Of a DNA stretch of 15,072 bases, positions 6,077 to 12,968 are shown in pieces. A program made the position numbers and the translations under genes. Numbering within the stretch: the first letter of the stretch is position 1; the number at the start of each line of letters is the position of its first letter. The notes under the pieces are model-generated. The model searched no databases, was not told where the DNA came from, and worked only from the letters and a program-made list of their open reading frames with translations. Origin of the DNA: an uncultured Ruminococcus sp. (GTDB lineage Bacteria > Bacillota > Clostridia > Oscillospirales > Ruminococcaceae); the NCBI GenBank assembly GCA_900550695.1, contig URTF01000051.1, positions 1-15,072 of the forward strand, written 5' to 3'.

Positions 6077-7699
6077 CTATTTTGCTTTTTTCTTTTCTGC
6101 CGCTCTGATAATAAACAGCACTGCGAGCATAAGTGCGATCGAAAATCCGAGCACTGCAAACACGTTCTGGACAAATCCCGAAAGTACATATCCGACAACG
6201 CACACTGCTGCGACTGTGAATGCATAAGGCAGCTGTGTTGAAACGTGGTTGACGTGGTCACACTGTGCTCCTGTAGATGCCATGATCGTTGTATCGGATA
6301 TCGGCGAGCAATGGTCGCCGCAGACTGCTCCTGCGAGGCAGGCTGAAATGCAGATTATTACTGTTTTCGGTATCTCCCCTGCCTCGGAAACTCCTGCGAG
6401 CTCGCTGCTGAAGATGCCCGTTACTATCGGGATAAGTATACCGAATGTTCCCCATGAAGTACCCGTTGCGAATGCGAGTCCGAGTGCAACGACAAAGAGT
6501 ATGCACGGAAGAAGTATTGCTATTGCGGATGCGCTTTCTACGATGCCCGAAACGAATGTACCTGCCTCAAGAAGTCCTGTCATTGTTTTCAATGTCCATG
6601 CAAAGGTAAGGATAAGTATTGCAGGGACCATCTGCTTAAATCCTGCAGGTATTGCGTCCATGCAGTCCTTAAACGTAAGAACGTGTCTTATGAGAAAATA
6701 CGCTATAATTATAAGAAGTGAGATAATTGAACCGAGCGAAAGTGCATACGACGCATCGCAGTTTGCAAACGCATCAACAAAGCTTTCTCCGCTGAAAAAT
6801 CCGCCGCTGTATATCATTCCCACAACGCAGCAGACAATGAGTATCACAACGGGAATGATAAGGTCAATTACCCTGCCCTTTGAAACGGCGTTGTCCTCCG
6901 CAGTGTCGTAAACGGTGCTGCGGGTCGTGAAAAGGTCACCCTTTGCGGCATTTTCTTCGTGTATTCTCATTGTGCCATAGTCAACGCCCGTGAGCGAAAT
7001 AAAAATCACCATTACTATCGTGAGCAGTGCATAGAGGTTATACGGGATAGTATTTATGAAAAGCTGTATGCCGTTCACTCCCTCGATCGTTCCGCTGACC
7101 GCAGCCGCCCATGAAGACACGGGGGCGATGATGCAGATAGGTGCGGCCGTTGCGTCAATGATGTACGCAAGCTTTGAACGCGAAACCCGATGCTTGTCCG
7201 TTACGGGGCGCATTACCGAACCGACTGTAAGGCAGTTGAAATAATCGTCCACGAATATGAGCGCACCGAGCACAAAAGTTGAGATACAAGCACCGACTCT
7301 CGATTTTATATGCTTTGCTGCCCACTCGCCGTAAGCCTTGCTGCCGCCAGCCTTATTCATAAGCACAACGATCGTTCCGAGCACGACGAGGAACACAAGG
7401 ATACCGACATTATACGAGTCGGCAATGTTTGCGATAAGTCCGTCACGGACAACGGTCGTGAAAACTCCCTCAACGCCCGTCGATGATGCAGCGGCGTATA
7501 TGACAGCGCCCGTCAGGCTGCCGATGAAAAGCGAGGAATAGACTTCCTTTGTAATGAGCGCAAGTCCGATAGCGACTATCGGCGGAAGAAGTGACCAAAG
7601 CGTTCCGACTGCGCTTGTTATCGGTGCGGAAACCATGCACCATATAAGAAATGCGATCATGACTGCGCCGAAAATGAGTTTGCTCAAGTATTTTTTCAT
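6077..7699 (-). CDS. NhaC-family Na+/H+ antiporter
   Basis: A 540-residue integral membrane protein with about a dozen hydrophobic segments. LWSLLPPIVAIGLALITKEVY (34-54), FVDDYFNCLTVGSVMRPVTDKHR (~149-171) and IIDATAAPICIIAPVSSW (180-197) are hallmark NhaC segments. A second, related half carries GTSWGTFGILIPI (413-425) and CGDHCSPISDTTIMAS (460-475). The family exchanges sodium for protons; some members exchange organic anions or amino acids, so the exact substrate is open. The ATG at 7699 overlaps the stop of the upstream EamA exporter gene (ATGA, 7696-7699), and GGATGGGG lies just upstream, indicating coupled expression. No good terminator follows the stop; repeat copy 2 begins 10 bases beyond it. 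Confidence 0.92.
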   Translation of the reverse strand: MKKYLSKLIFGAVMIAFLIWCMVSAPITSAVGTLWSLLPPIVAIGLALITKEVYSSLFIGSLTGAVIYAAASSTGVEGVFTTVVRDGLIANIADSYNVGILVFLVVLGTIVVLMNKAGGSKAYGEWAAKHIKSRVGACISTFVLGALIFVDDYFNCLTVGSVMRPVTDKHRVSRSKLAYIIDATAAPICIIAPVSSWAAAVSGTIEGVNGIQLFINTIPYNLYALLTIVMVIFISLTGVDYGTMRIHEENAAKGDLFTTRSTVYDTAEDNAVSKGRVIDLIIPVVILIVCCVVGMIYSGGFFSGESFVDAFANCDASYALSLGSIISLLIIIAYFLIRHVLTFKDCMDAIPAGFKQMVPAILILTFAWTLKTMTGLLEAGTFVSGIVESASAIAILLPCILFVVALGLAFATGTSWGTFGILIPIVTGIFSSELAGVSEAGEIPKTVIICISACLAGAVCGDHCSPISDTTIMASTGAQCDHVNHVSTQLPYAFTVAAVCVVGYVLSGFVQNVFAVLGFSIALMLAVLFIIRAAEKKKAK

Positions 7700-8610
7700 A
7701 TTTTTTCCCCATCCTTTTCTTTTTTATCCGATCCCGCAAGCTGTGCAAGTATCACAGCCGCAAAAATAAGGACACACCCGAAAAATTCCTTTGTGCTCAA
7801 CTTCTCACCGAGGATAAGCCACCCCGAAAGAGCCGCAAAGACCGATTCAAGACTCATAAGCAGCGTCGAAAGCGTCGGCTCGGTGTATTTCTGTCCGAGT
7901 ATCTGGAGCGTGTATGCCACTCCGCAGGACATTATTCCTGCATAAAGTATCGTGCCGCCTGCGTCGGCGATATTTGCGGCAGCAGGCTTTTCAAATATGA
8001 ACATACATATCAGCATAAGCAGTCCTGCCGTAAAAAACTGTATGCAGGACATAAGAACGCCGTCCGTTCCCTTTTCGTTGAAATGGTCTATCGTGATGAT
8101 ATGTACCGCAAAAAATACCGCACCGAAAAAAACAAGCATATCACCTGCCGAGATCCCGAAGTTCTCCTTTATGCACAAGAGCCGGAACCCGACGAGTGCG
8201 GCCGCGATAAAAAACCACATCCGCAGCGGCATTTTTCTCCGCAGAAACAAGCCTATTATCGGAACGATAACAATGTAAAGCGCCGTTACAAAGCCAGCTT
8301 TTCCTGCCGTTGTTTGGGCGATGCCCGCCTGCTGGAACGAGCTTGCAACAAAGAGTAACACGCCGCAGCAAAGTCCGCCTATGACCGTATTTTTGAGAGG
8401 AAGGGTCTTTTTTTCGCCGCCGTTTTTCTTATCAAGAAAGCGGAAAAGAATTATCACGGGGATAAGTACAACTCCTCCGAGGAGCGTTCGCAGGGCGTTA
8501 TAGGTAAACGGTTCGATATAGTTCATACCCTCGCTTTGTGCCACAAAAGCCGTTCCCCATATAAGTGAGGTCACAAGTAGCATAAGGCTGCCCTTGAAAT
8601 TTTTTATCAT
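7696..8610 (-). CDS. EamA/DMT-superfamily transporter
   Basis: A 304-residue membrane protein with about ten transmembrane segments arranged as two EamA repeats (roughly 7-146 and 153-291). Typical features are the first-helix SLIWGTAFVAQSEG (15-28) and the second-repeat LESVFAALSGWLILGEKLS (254-272), the classic end of an EamA domain. The family mostly exports amino acids, metabolites or drugs; the substrate here is unknown. A TTG at 8619 lies in frame but is only 2 bases from AAAGGA. The ATG at 8610 has better spacing and is preferred. The gene overlaps the nhaC-like gene by four bases, so an exporter and a Na+/H+ antiporter are made together. Its promoter (8668-8696) overlaps the hairpin that ends the MATE gene. 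Confidence 0.9.
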   Translation of the reverse strand: MIKNFKGSLMLLVTSLIWGTAFVAQSEGMNYIEPFTYNALRTLLGGVVLIPVIILFRFLDKKNGGEKKTLPLKNTVIGGLCCGVLLFVASSFQQAGIAQTTAGKAGFVTALYIVIVPIIGLFLRRKMPLRMWFFIAAALVGFRLLCIKENFGISAGDMLVFFGAVFFAVHIITIDHFNEKGTDGVLMSCIQFFTAGLLMLICMFIFEKPAAANIADAGGTILYAGIMSCGVAYTLQILGQKYTEPTLSTLLMSLESVFAALSGWLILGEKLSTKEFFGCVLIFAAVILAQLAGSDKKEKDGEKI

Positions 8611-8641
8611 TATATGCAAGATCCTTTTATAATATAGAATA

Positions 8642-8691
8642 AAACCGCAAAAAAACAGTATATTTATATGATACTGTATTTTTCGCGGTTT
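8642..8691 (-). terminator. Terminator hairpin of the marR-MATE operon
   Basis: On the minus strand AAACCGC (the complement of 8685-8691) and GCGGTTT (the complement of 8642-8648) close a long imperfect stem. Within it ACAGTAT and ATACTGT pair perfectly (8655-8661 with 8671-8677), and a run of seven T's lies on the 3' arm. It starts about 43 bases after the MATE stop codon. The same bases contain the EamA promoter. Confidence 0.6.
8655..8677. promoter_or_regulatory. Operator-like dyad over the EamA -10 box
   Basis: ACAGTAT (8655-8661) and ATACTGT (8671-8677) are perfect inverted 7-base arms with a 9-base spacer. The dyad covers the -10 box at 8668-8673. It may be a repressor site, but the same bases form the core of a terminator hairpin, so the dyad could exist for that reason alone. 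Confidence 0.4.
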
Positions 8692-8696
8692 GTCAA
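8668..8696 (-). promoter_or_regulatory. SigA-type promoter of the EamA-nhaC operon
   Basis: On the minus strand: TTGACA (8691-8696), a 17-base spacer and TATCAT (8668-8673). The -35 is perfect and the -10 has five of six consensus bases. It uses the same -35 and -10 hexamers as the marR promoter. Confidence 0.7.
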
Positions 8697-8733
8697 TAAA
8701 AGGTCAGGCAAAATTGCATTGCAAAGTTGTATT

Positions 8734-10086
8734 TTATGCTTTTTTCTTTGACCAATATCCGTATTTTTTATTCCGTATAATAAGGAACACGATCGTTACC
8801 GCTACTGCCATAAGCTCCGCAGCAACGCCCGAATACCATATTCCGTCAAGTCCCCATATCAGCGGCATTATAAGCACCGCCGCACTCTGGAAAAGAAGCG
8901 TTCGCAGGAAAGAGATGAGCGCCGATGTAAGTCCGTCGTTGAGAGCGGTAAAAAATCCCGAACCATATATCGACATTCCCGCAAAAAGGAAGGAATATGC
9001 GTAGATATCGAAAGCATGTGCCGTCATTTCAAGAAGTCCTGCATCATATCCTACGAAAATTTTCGCAAGCGGATAGGACATAGATTTTGATACCGCAAAC
9101 ATTGCCGCTGATGAAATGAAGATGACCGCCGAGCTTTTTTTCAGCAGGCTGTTCAGCTCCTCCTTATTGCCTGCACCGTAGTGATAGCTTACGATCGGCG
9201 CAGCTCCAGTCGAGTAGCCAATAAATATCGCAAGGAAGATAAAGTTTACATACATTATCGTGCCGTAAGCCGCAACGCCGTCCTCACCTGCATATTTCAT
9301 AAGCCGGGCATTGTAGAGCATACCGACGAGCGACATTGAAATATTGCTCATAAGCTCCGATGAGCCGTTTATACATACTTTAGCGAGCGATCTTCCGTCC
9401 CATTTTGGTCTTGAAATTTTTAAGCTGCCTGAATTCTTTCCTGAAAAACAGATCAGCGGAATAAGTCCGCCCATAGTCTGTCCAAGTGCGGACGCCAGTG
9501 CAGCACCGAAAACGCCCCACTGAAAAACCGCCATAAACAGTGCATCGCCTATCATATTCACAATTCCCGCAATGACTGTTACAGCCAATCCGAGTTTTGG
9601 TTTCTCTGCGGCAACGACAAGGCTTGAAAACGCATACTGCAGCATAAGAAACGGCAGTGCGGCAAGGATCACCCGTCCGTACAGTACGCAGTCATCGAGC
9701 ATTTCCCCGTCAGCACCGAGTAGCATTGCTATCGGTCCTAAAAAAGCTATACTCAATACTGCGATCACAAAGCCGCAGATGAACGTTGAAAAAACGATGA
9801 GCGAAAAGATGTTGTTCGCCTTTTCCTTTTCACCCTCGCCCATTGTTTTTGCGATAAGTGCACTTCCGCCTGCACCGAACATAAAGCCTATCGCTCCGAC
9901 TATCATCAGGAACGGCATTATAAAATTCACGGCGGCAAAAGCCGTTTTTCCGACGTAGTTTGACACGAAAAATCCGTCAACGACACCATAGATCGAAGTG
10001 AAGATCATCATAAGTATCGACGGTATCGTAAAACGAATGAGCCTGCCATATCCGAAATGGTCGGAAAGCTGTATTTTCTGTTTCAC
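8734..10086 (-). CDS. MATE-family multidrug efflux transporter (MepA-like)
   Basis: A 450-residue protein with about twelve hydrophobic segments, standard for MATE exporters, which extrude drugs or metabolites in exchange for Na+ or H+. SIYGVVDGFFVSNYVG (31-46) in the first helix region and FMFGAGGSALIAKTMGEGE (69-87) are typical of the MepA-type branch. The second half repeats the plan (INGSSELMSNISMSLVGMLYN, then IVSYHYGAGNKEE). The GTG at 10086 is preceded by AGGAG at 10093-10097. It lies 20 bases after a marR stop, so the two form an operon in which the regulator probably responds to the pump's substrate. A terminator-like hairpin (8642-8691) follows. Confidence 0.93.
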   Translation of the reverse strand: MKQKIQLSDHFGYGRLIRFTIPSILMMIFTSIYGVVDGFFVSNYVGKTAFAAVNFIMPFLMIVGAIGFMFGAGGSALIAKTMGEGEKEKANNIFSLIVFSTFICGFVIAVLSIAFLGPIAMLLGADGEMLDDCVLYGRVILAALPFLMLQYAFSSLVVAAEKPKLGLAVTVIAGIVNMIGDALFMAVFQWGVFGAALASALGQTMGGLIPLICFSGKNSGSLKISRPKWDGRSLAKVCINGSSELMSNISMSLVGMLYNARLMKYAGEDGVAAYGTIMYVNFIFLAIFIGYSTGAAPIVSYHYGAGNKEELNSLLKKSSAVIFISSAAMFAVSKSMSYPLAKIFVGYDAGLLEMTAHAFDIYAYSFLFAGMSIYGSGFFTALNDGLTSALISFLRTLLFQSAAVLIMPLIWGLDGIWYSGVAAELMAVAVTIVFLIIRNKKYGYWSKKKA

Positions 10087-10106
10087 TTTTTATCTCCTAT
10101 TATATT

Positions 10107-10544
10107 TTATAGATCTTGTATCTGTTTTTGAAATTCGTCATTATATTTCTCGATAAGGTCAATATAAAGCTGTATTTCTTCCTTGCTCCAGCCACTGAAA
10201 ACCCGGCACTCGGCATCGAACAGCTTTGCTGCGTTCCGCTCTGCATATATCATGCCCTTTTCGGTAAAACAGACCTCTTTTGCTTTTCCGTCAAGCTTTT
10301 CAAGGCGAATGATATCATCGCTCTCCAATTTTCTGACAGCGGAGTTTATAGTCTGCTTGCTGACATTGTATGATCTGTAAATATCATAAAGTGCGCATTT
10401 TCCGCCGCTCGTATATACCATATAAAGTACCTGCAAAACGCTGTCCGAAACGCCGAGCTTAAGTCCTGCCTGATGATAGAGAGAATCGATTTTTTCCGTC
10501 AGACAATTGATATAAAGTATCTTTTTCTGAAGTTCACTTAACAT
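10107..10544 (-). CDS. MarR-family transcriptional regulator
   Basis: A 145-residue winged-helix protein of usual MarR length. The helix-turn-helix is around residues 51-75 (ALYDIYRSYNVSKQTINSAV), followed by the wing at about 79-95 (IRLEKLDGKAKEVCFTEKG). The N- and C-terminal helices would form the dimer. MarR proteins usually repress an adjacent efflux gene and release DNA on binding a small ligand. It is the first gene of the operon with the MATE pump. A dyad, ATAGTA-N8-TACTAT (10556-10575), lies between its promoter and its start codon, so autorepression is likely. AGGAGG stands just before the ATG. Confidence 0.92.
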   Translation of the reverse strand: MLSELQKKILYINCLTEKIDSLYHQAGLKLGVSDSVLQVLYMVYTSGGKCALYDIYRSYNVSKQTINSAVRKLESDDIIRLEKLDGKAKEVCFTEKGMIYAERNAAKLFDAECRVFSGWSKEEIQLYIDLIEKYNDEFQKQIQDL

Positions 10545-10555
10545 ATTGCCTCCTG

Positions 10556-10575
10556 ATAGTATGATTTCGTACTAT
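10556..10575. promoter_or_regulatory. Putative MarR operator
   Basis: ATAGTA (10556-10561) and TACTAT (10570-10575) are perfect inverted arms with an 8-base spacer. The dyad sits directly downstream of the -10 box of the marR promoter, covering the likely transcription start, where a repressor would block RNA polymerase. The arms resemble those of the GH43 dyad (2489-2513) but the spacing differs. Confidence 0.55.
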
Positions 10576-10578
10576 TGT

Positions 10579-10607
10579 ATGATACCACAAAAATATCCCA
10601 CTGTCAA
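10579..10607 (-). promoter_or_regulatory. SigA-type promoter of marR-MATE
   Basis: On the minus strand: TTGACA (10602-10607), a 17-base spacer and TATCAT (10579-10584). It points away from the plus-strand promoter at 10649-10677. Confidence 0.8.
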
Positions 10608-10648
10608 TAGGATATATAAATTTCGTCACCTGTCATTGATCATTATTC

Positions 10649-10677
10649 TTGACAAAATAAAAACGCAAGTGTATAAT
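10649..10677 (+). promoter_or_regulatory. Consensus SigA promoter of the DinB/DUF3795 operon
   Basis: TTGACA (10649-10654), a 17-base spacer and TATAAT (10672-10677) match the consensus at every position. The start codon lies 33 bases after the -10, so the leader is short. Strong expression is expected unless it is repressed. Confidence 0.88.
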
Positions 10678-10709
10678 TTAAAGCAAAACAGACATTAGGG
10701 GTGACATAT

Positions 10710-11777
10710 ATGAACAAAGAATGGTCGGAAATGAACGCCGAAATGCAGGAGCTTATCAAAAAGAAAAGTACCTTTAAGGACGGTATCAGCAAACTTATTG
10801 AACTGCGGAACAGCCTTTTTGAACAGATAACTCAAATCGTGAACGGCTATCCGGAAAAGGCCTTTTCCGAAATGCCGTTCGCAGGCGCAGACGGCTATCA
10901 CAGCAAGACCCTCGCCTACTCGATATGGCATATTTTCCGCATCGAAGACATCGTTATGCACACTCTTATCGTAAACGATGAACAGATATTTTTTGCGAAC
11001 GGCTTTGACAAAAGAACCCACTCCTCTATCATCACCACGGGAAACGAGCTTCAGGGCGAAGCTATTGCGGATTTCTCCCGAAAGCTTGATATTTCACAGC
11101 TTTATGAGTATGCAAAAGCTGTTATGCTTTCCACAAATGATATACTTTTGAATATGGAAATTTCGCAGACGAAGCGGAAATTCAACGAAGAAGACAGAAA
11201 AAGAGCTGCCGATTCGGGCTGCGTGAGCGATGATGAACACGCTGTCTGGCTCATTGATTACTGGTGCGGAAAGGATATTCTCGGATTGATAAAAATGCCG
11301 TTCAGCCGACACTGGATAATGCACGTTGAGGCAATGCTCCGCATAAAAAACAAGCTTTGCAAACTCGTGCGGAAAGGCGCTGACCCCGTTGCATACTGCG
11401 GTTTTTCCTGCAATCATTGTTTCCTGAGCGAATGGTGCGGCGGCTGTCGGACGGAATATAATGTCTGCTCGTTTGCGACCTGCTCACCCGATAAAAAATG
11501 CCCGAACGTGACCTGCTGTTCCGAAAAATGCATTGACGGCTGTTACGAATGTGCCGACATTGAAAGCTGTCACAAAGGCTTCTATGTTGAGGGCAATGAC
11601 GGCGCGAACGCCGCAAAAGCGCAGGCTATGTTCATACATAAATACGGCAAAAAAGCCTTTCTCAAAGTTCATGACAAGCTTCACGAGAAATATAATTTCT
11701 CCAAAACGCAGGAAATTCTCGGGCAGGATATGCACGAGGGTCTGAAACTGCTTGAAAACACATATAATGACAGGTGA
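10710..11777 (+). CDS. DinB-like domain fused to a cysteine-rich DUF3795 domain
   Basis: A 355-residue soluble protein with two parts. Residues ~25-220 look like a DinB/YfiT-type four-helix domain: His74 in SIWHIFRIED and the HxxxH of HWIMHVEAM (His201, His205) could form its metal triad. Residues ~225-345 resemble DUF3795: VAYCGFSCNHCFLSEWCGGC starts a cluster of 14 cysteines in residues 230-287, followed by a helical tail. The cluster suggests zinc or Fe-S binding. DinB-type proteins are often thiol or stress related enzymes, but no function is known for this combination. A GTG at 10701 is in frame, but the ATG at 10710 has AGGGGTG six bases upstream and is preferred. It is the first gene of a compact operon; its stop lies inside the next gene's ribosome site. 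Confidence 0.8.
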   Translation: MNKEWSEMNAEMQELIKKKSTFKDGISKLIELRNSLFEQITQIVNGYPEKAFSEMPFAGADGYHSKTLAYSIWHIFRIEDIVMHTLIVNDEQIFFANGFDKRTHSSIITTGNELQGEAIADFSRKLDISQLYEYAKAVMLSTNDILLNMEISQTKRKFNEEDRKRAADSGCVSDDEHAVWLIDYWCGKDILGLIKMPFSRHWIMHVEAMLRIKNKLCKLVRKGADPVAYCGFSCNHCFLSEWCGGCRTEYNVCSFATCSPDKKCPNVTCCSEKCIDGCYECADIESCHKGFYVEGNDGANAAKAQAMFIHKYGKKAFLKVHDKLHEKYNFSKTQEILGQDMHEGLKLLENTYNDR

Positions 11778-11781
11778 CAAA

Positions 11782-12318
11782 ATGAAAAGATACATTGCTT
11801 TGCTCCGAGGAATAAACATCAGCGGCAAAAATAAGATCGTTATGTCTGAACTGAAAGCAGCCTTTGAAAAGCTCGGCTTCACCGATGTGAAAACGCATCT
11901 CAACAGCGGAAATGTCATTTTTTCCGCCGAAGAAAGCTTCACCTCGGACGAAATAAAAGAGATGATAAGCGAAATCTTCGGCGTTCAGACCGAGGTTTAC
12001 GTTACCGACAGCGAAAAGGTCGCCGACATTCTGCAAAACGCTCCCGAATGGTGGGGAACGGCTGACAAAGACATTTATGACAACCTTATCTTCGTAATGC
12101 CGACTATAACAGCGGAGGAAATTGCCGCAAAGATCGGCGAGCCGTCCGAAAAGCTTGAAAAGATATGCATATACAAGGACGTTATCTTCTGGTCGTTCGA
12201 CAGAAAAAATTACGCAAAGGCAAACTGGTGGAAAAAGACCGCAAGCGCAGGCATCGGCGAATTTCTCACTATCCGAACCGCTAACTCGGTGAGGAAAATT
12301 TCCGAGCTTTGCGGCTGA
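11782..12318 (+). CDS. DUF1697 family protein
   Basis: A 178-residue cytoplasmic protein. The start KRYIALLRGINISGKNKI, the segment HLNSGNVIFSA (39-49) and the C-terminal FLTIRTANSVRKI (161-173) are the family's recurring signatures, and the length is normal. The family has a known fold but no established biochemical role. The chosen ATG (11782) lies four bases after the preceding stop, with GGTGA overlapping that stop; a TTG at 11752 inside the previous gene is unlikely. It is translationally coupled with both neighbours. Confidence 0.88.
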   Translation: MKRYIALLRGINISGKNKIVMSELKAAFEKLGFTDVKTHLNSGNVIFSAEESFTSDEIKEMISEIFGVQTEVYVTDSEKVADILQNAPEWWGTADKDIYDNLIFVMPTITAEEIAAKIGEPSEKLEKICIYKDVIFWSFDRKNYAKANWWKKTASAGIGEFLTIRTANSVRKISELCG

Positions 12319-12335
12319 CAGAAACGGAGAACTTT

Positions 12336-12905
12336 ATGCAGTTCAGTAAGCTTTTTAAAATCATTACCGTTGTCACGGCGGTGCTTGCACTGATATTTTT
12401 TATCCTTTACAAAACGTATCTTTCCACGCTTTGGTTCTCGCTGACAATAACATTCGCAACGATGTTTTACCATTTCGCAATGCGGCTCGCTGTAGGCACA
12501 GCTGTCGATCACTTTACCAAAGACGGGATAAACACGCAAAGCAGGTGGTTCTGCGAAACAAAGCTTGAAAAGAAGCTGTACAAGCTTCTGCGAGTGAAAA
12601 AATGGAAGCACTTTATCCCGACTTGGGAGCCGCAGAATTTTTCGCTCGAACAGAACGATATGAAAAAGATCATTGAAAATATGTGTGCGGCGGAGATAAT
12701 TCACGAACTGATAATCCTGCTCGGATATGCTTCGCTGTTGTTCAGCTTTTTCACGCCCGACCCTAAAAGATATATCTTTATCTTCGTTATAACCGCATTT
12801 TTCGCAGGACTTTGCGATATTTTTTTCGTTATCCTGCAAAGATACAACCGCCCGAGAATGGTTAGGCTTTATAAAAGAAGTGAAGCTGAAAAACAACGGC
12901 TTTGA
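12336..12905 (+). CDS. Small integral membrane protein resembling the CrtO acyltransferase family
   Basis: A 189-residue protein with about four hydrophobic segments (roughly 7-25, 30-48, 118-138 and 146-168). The motifs LLRVKKWKHFIP (84-95) and ILQRYNRPRM (166-175) resemble conserved positions of glycosyl-4,4'-diaponeurosporenoate acyltransferase (CrtO), the last enzyme of staphyloxanthin synthesis. No other carotenoid genes are in the window, so the acceptor is probably different; this assignment is by motif memory and is tentative. A TTG at 12309 overlapping the previous gene is in frame, but the ATG at 12336 with GGAG eight bases upstream is preferred. It starts 17 bases after the DUF1697 stop and is probably the third gene of the operon. 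No terminator is visible after it. Confidence 0.7.
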   Translation: MQFSKLFKIITVVTAVLALIFFILYKTYLSTLWFSLTITFATMFYHFAMRLAVGTAVDHFTKDGINTQSRWFCETKLEKKLYKLLRVKKWKHFIPTWEPQNFSLEQNDMKKIIENMCAAEIIHELIILLGYASLLFSFFTPDPKRYIFIFVITAFFAGLCDIFFVILQRYNRPRMVRLYKRSEAEKQRL

Positions 12906-12917
12906 CCTTTCAAATTT

Positions 12918-12948
12918 CTATCGCCGGTCCGGCCGAAAGGCTTGATCT
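12918..12948. repeat. 31-base direct repeat, left copy
   Basis: The sequence beginning CTATCGCCGGTCC and ending CTTGATCT recurs at 14121-14151 with one mismatch in 31 positions (G here, T there, at the 14th base). It holds GCC-GAAA-GGC (12932-12941), a stem with a GNRA-type tetraloop, and in this copy the G also creates GCCG-GTC-CGGC (12923-12933). It lies just before the ribosome site of the lipoprotein gene. Confidence 0.85.
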
Positions 12949-12968
12949 GTTTACATTGGGGGATAAAA

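Noticed and set aside
10620..11783. An 18-base near match in opposite orientation (ATTTCGTCACCTGTCATT at 10620-10637 and AATGACAGGTGACAAAAT at 11766-11783, one mismatch) flanking the DinB/DUF3795 gene.
   Set aside because: It does not extend, one copy is explained by coding sequence and a ribosome site, and one such pair in 15 kb is not very unlikely by chance.
12210..12896. A 228-codon minus-strand open frame opposite the DUF1697 end and the membrane protein.
   Set aside because: The plus-strand genes have ribosome sites, motifs and operon spacing; the antisense frame has none.
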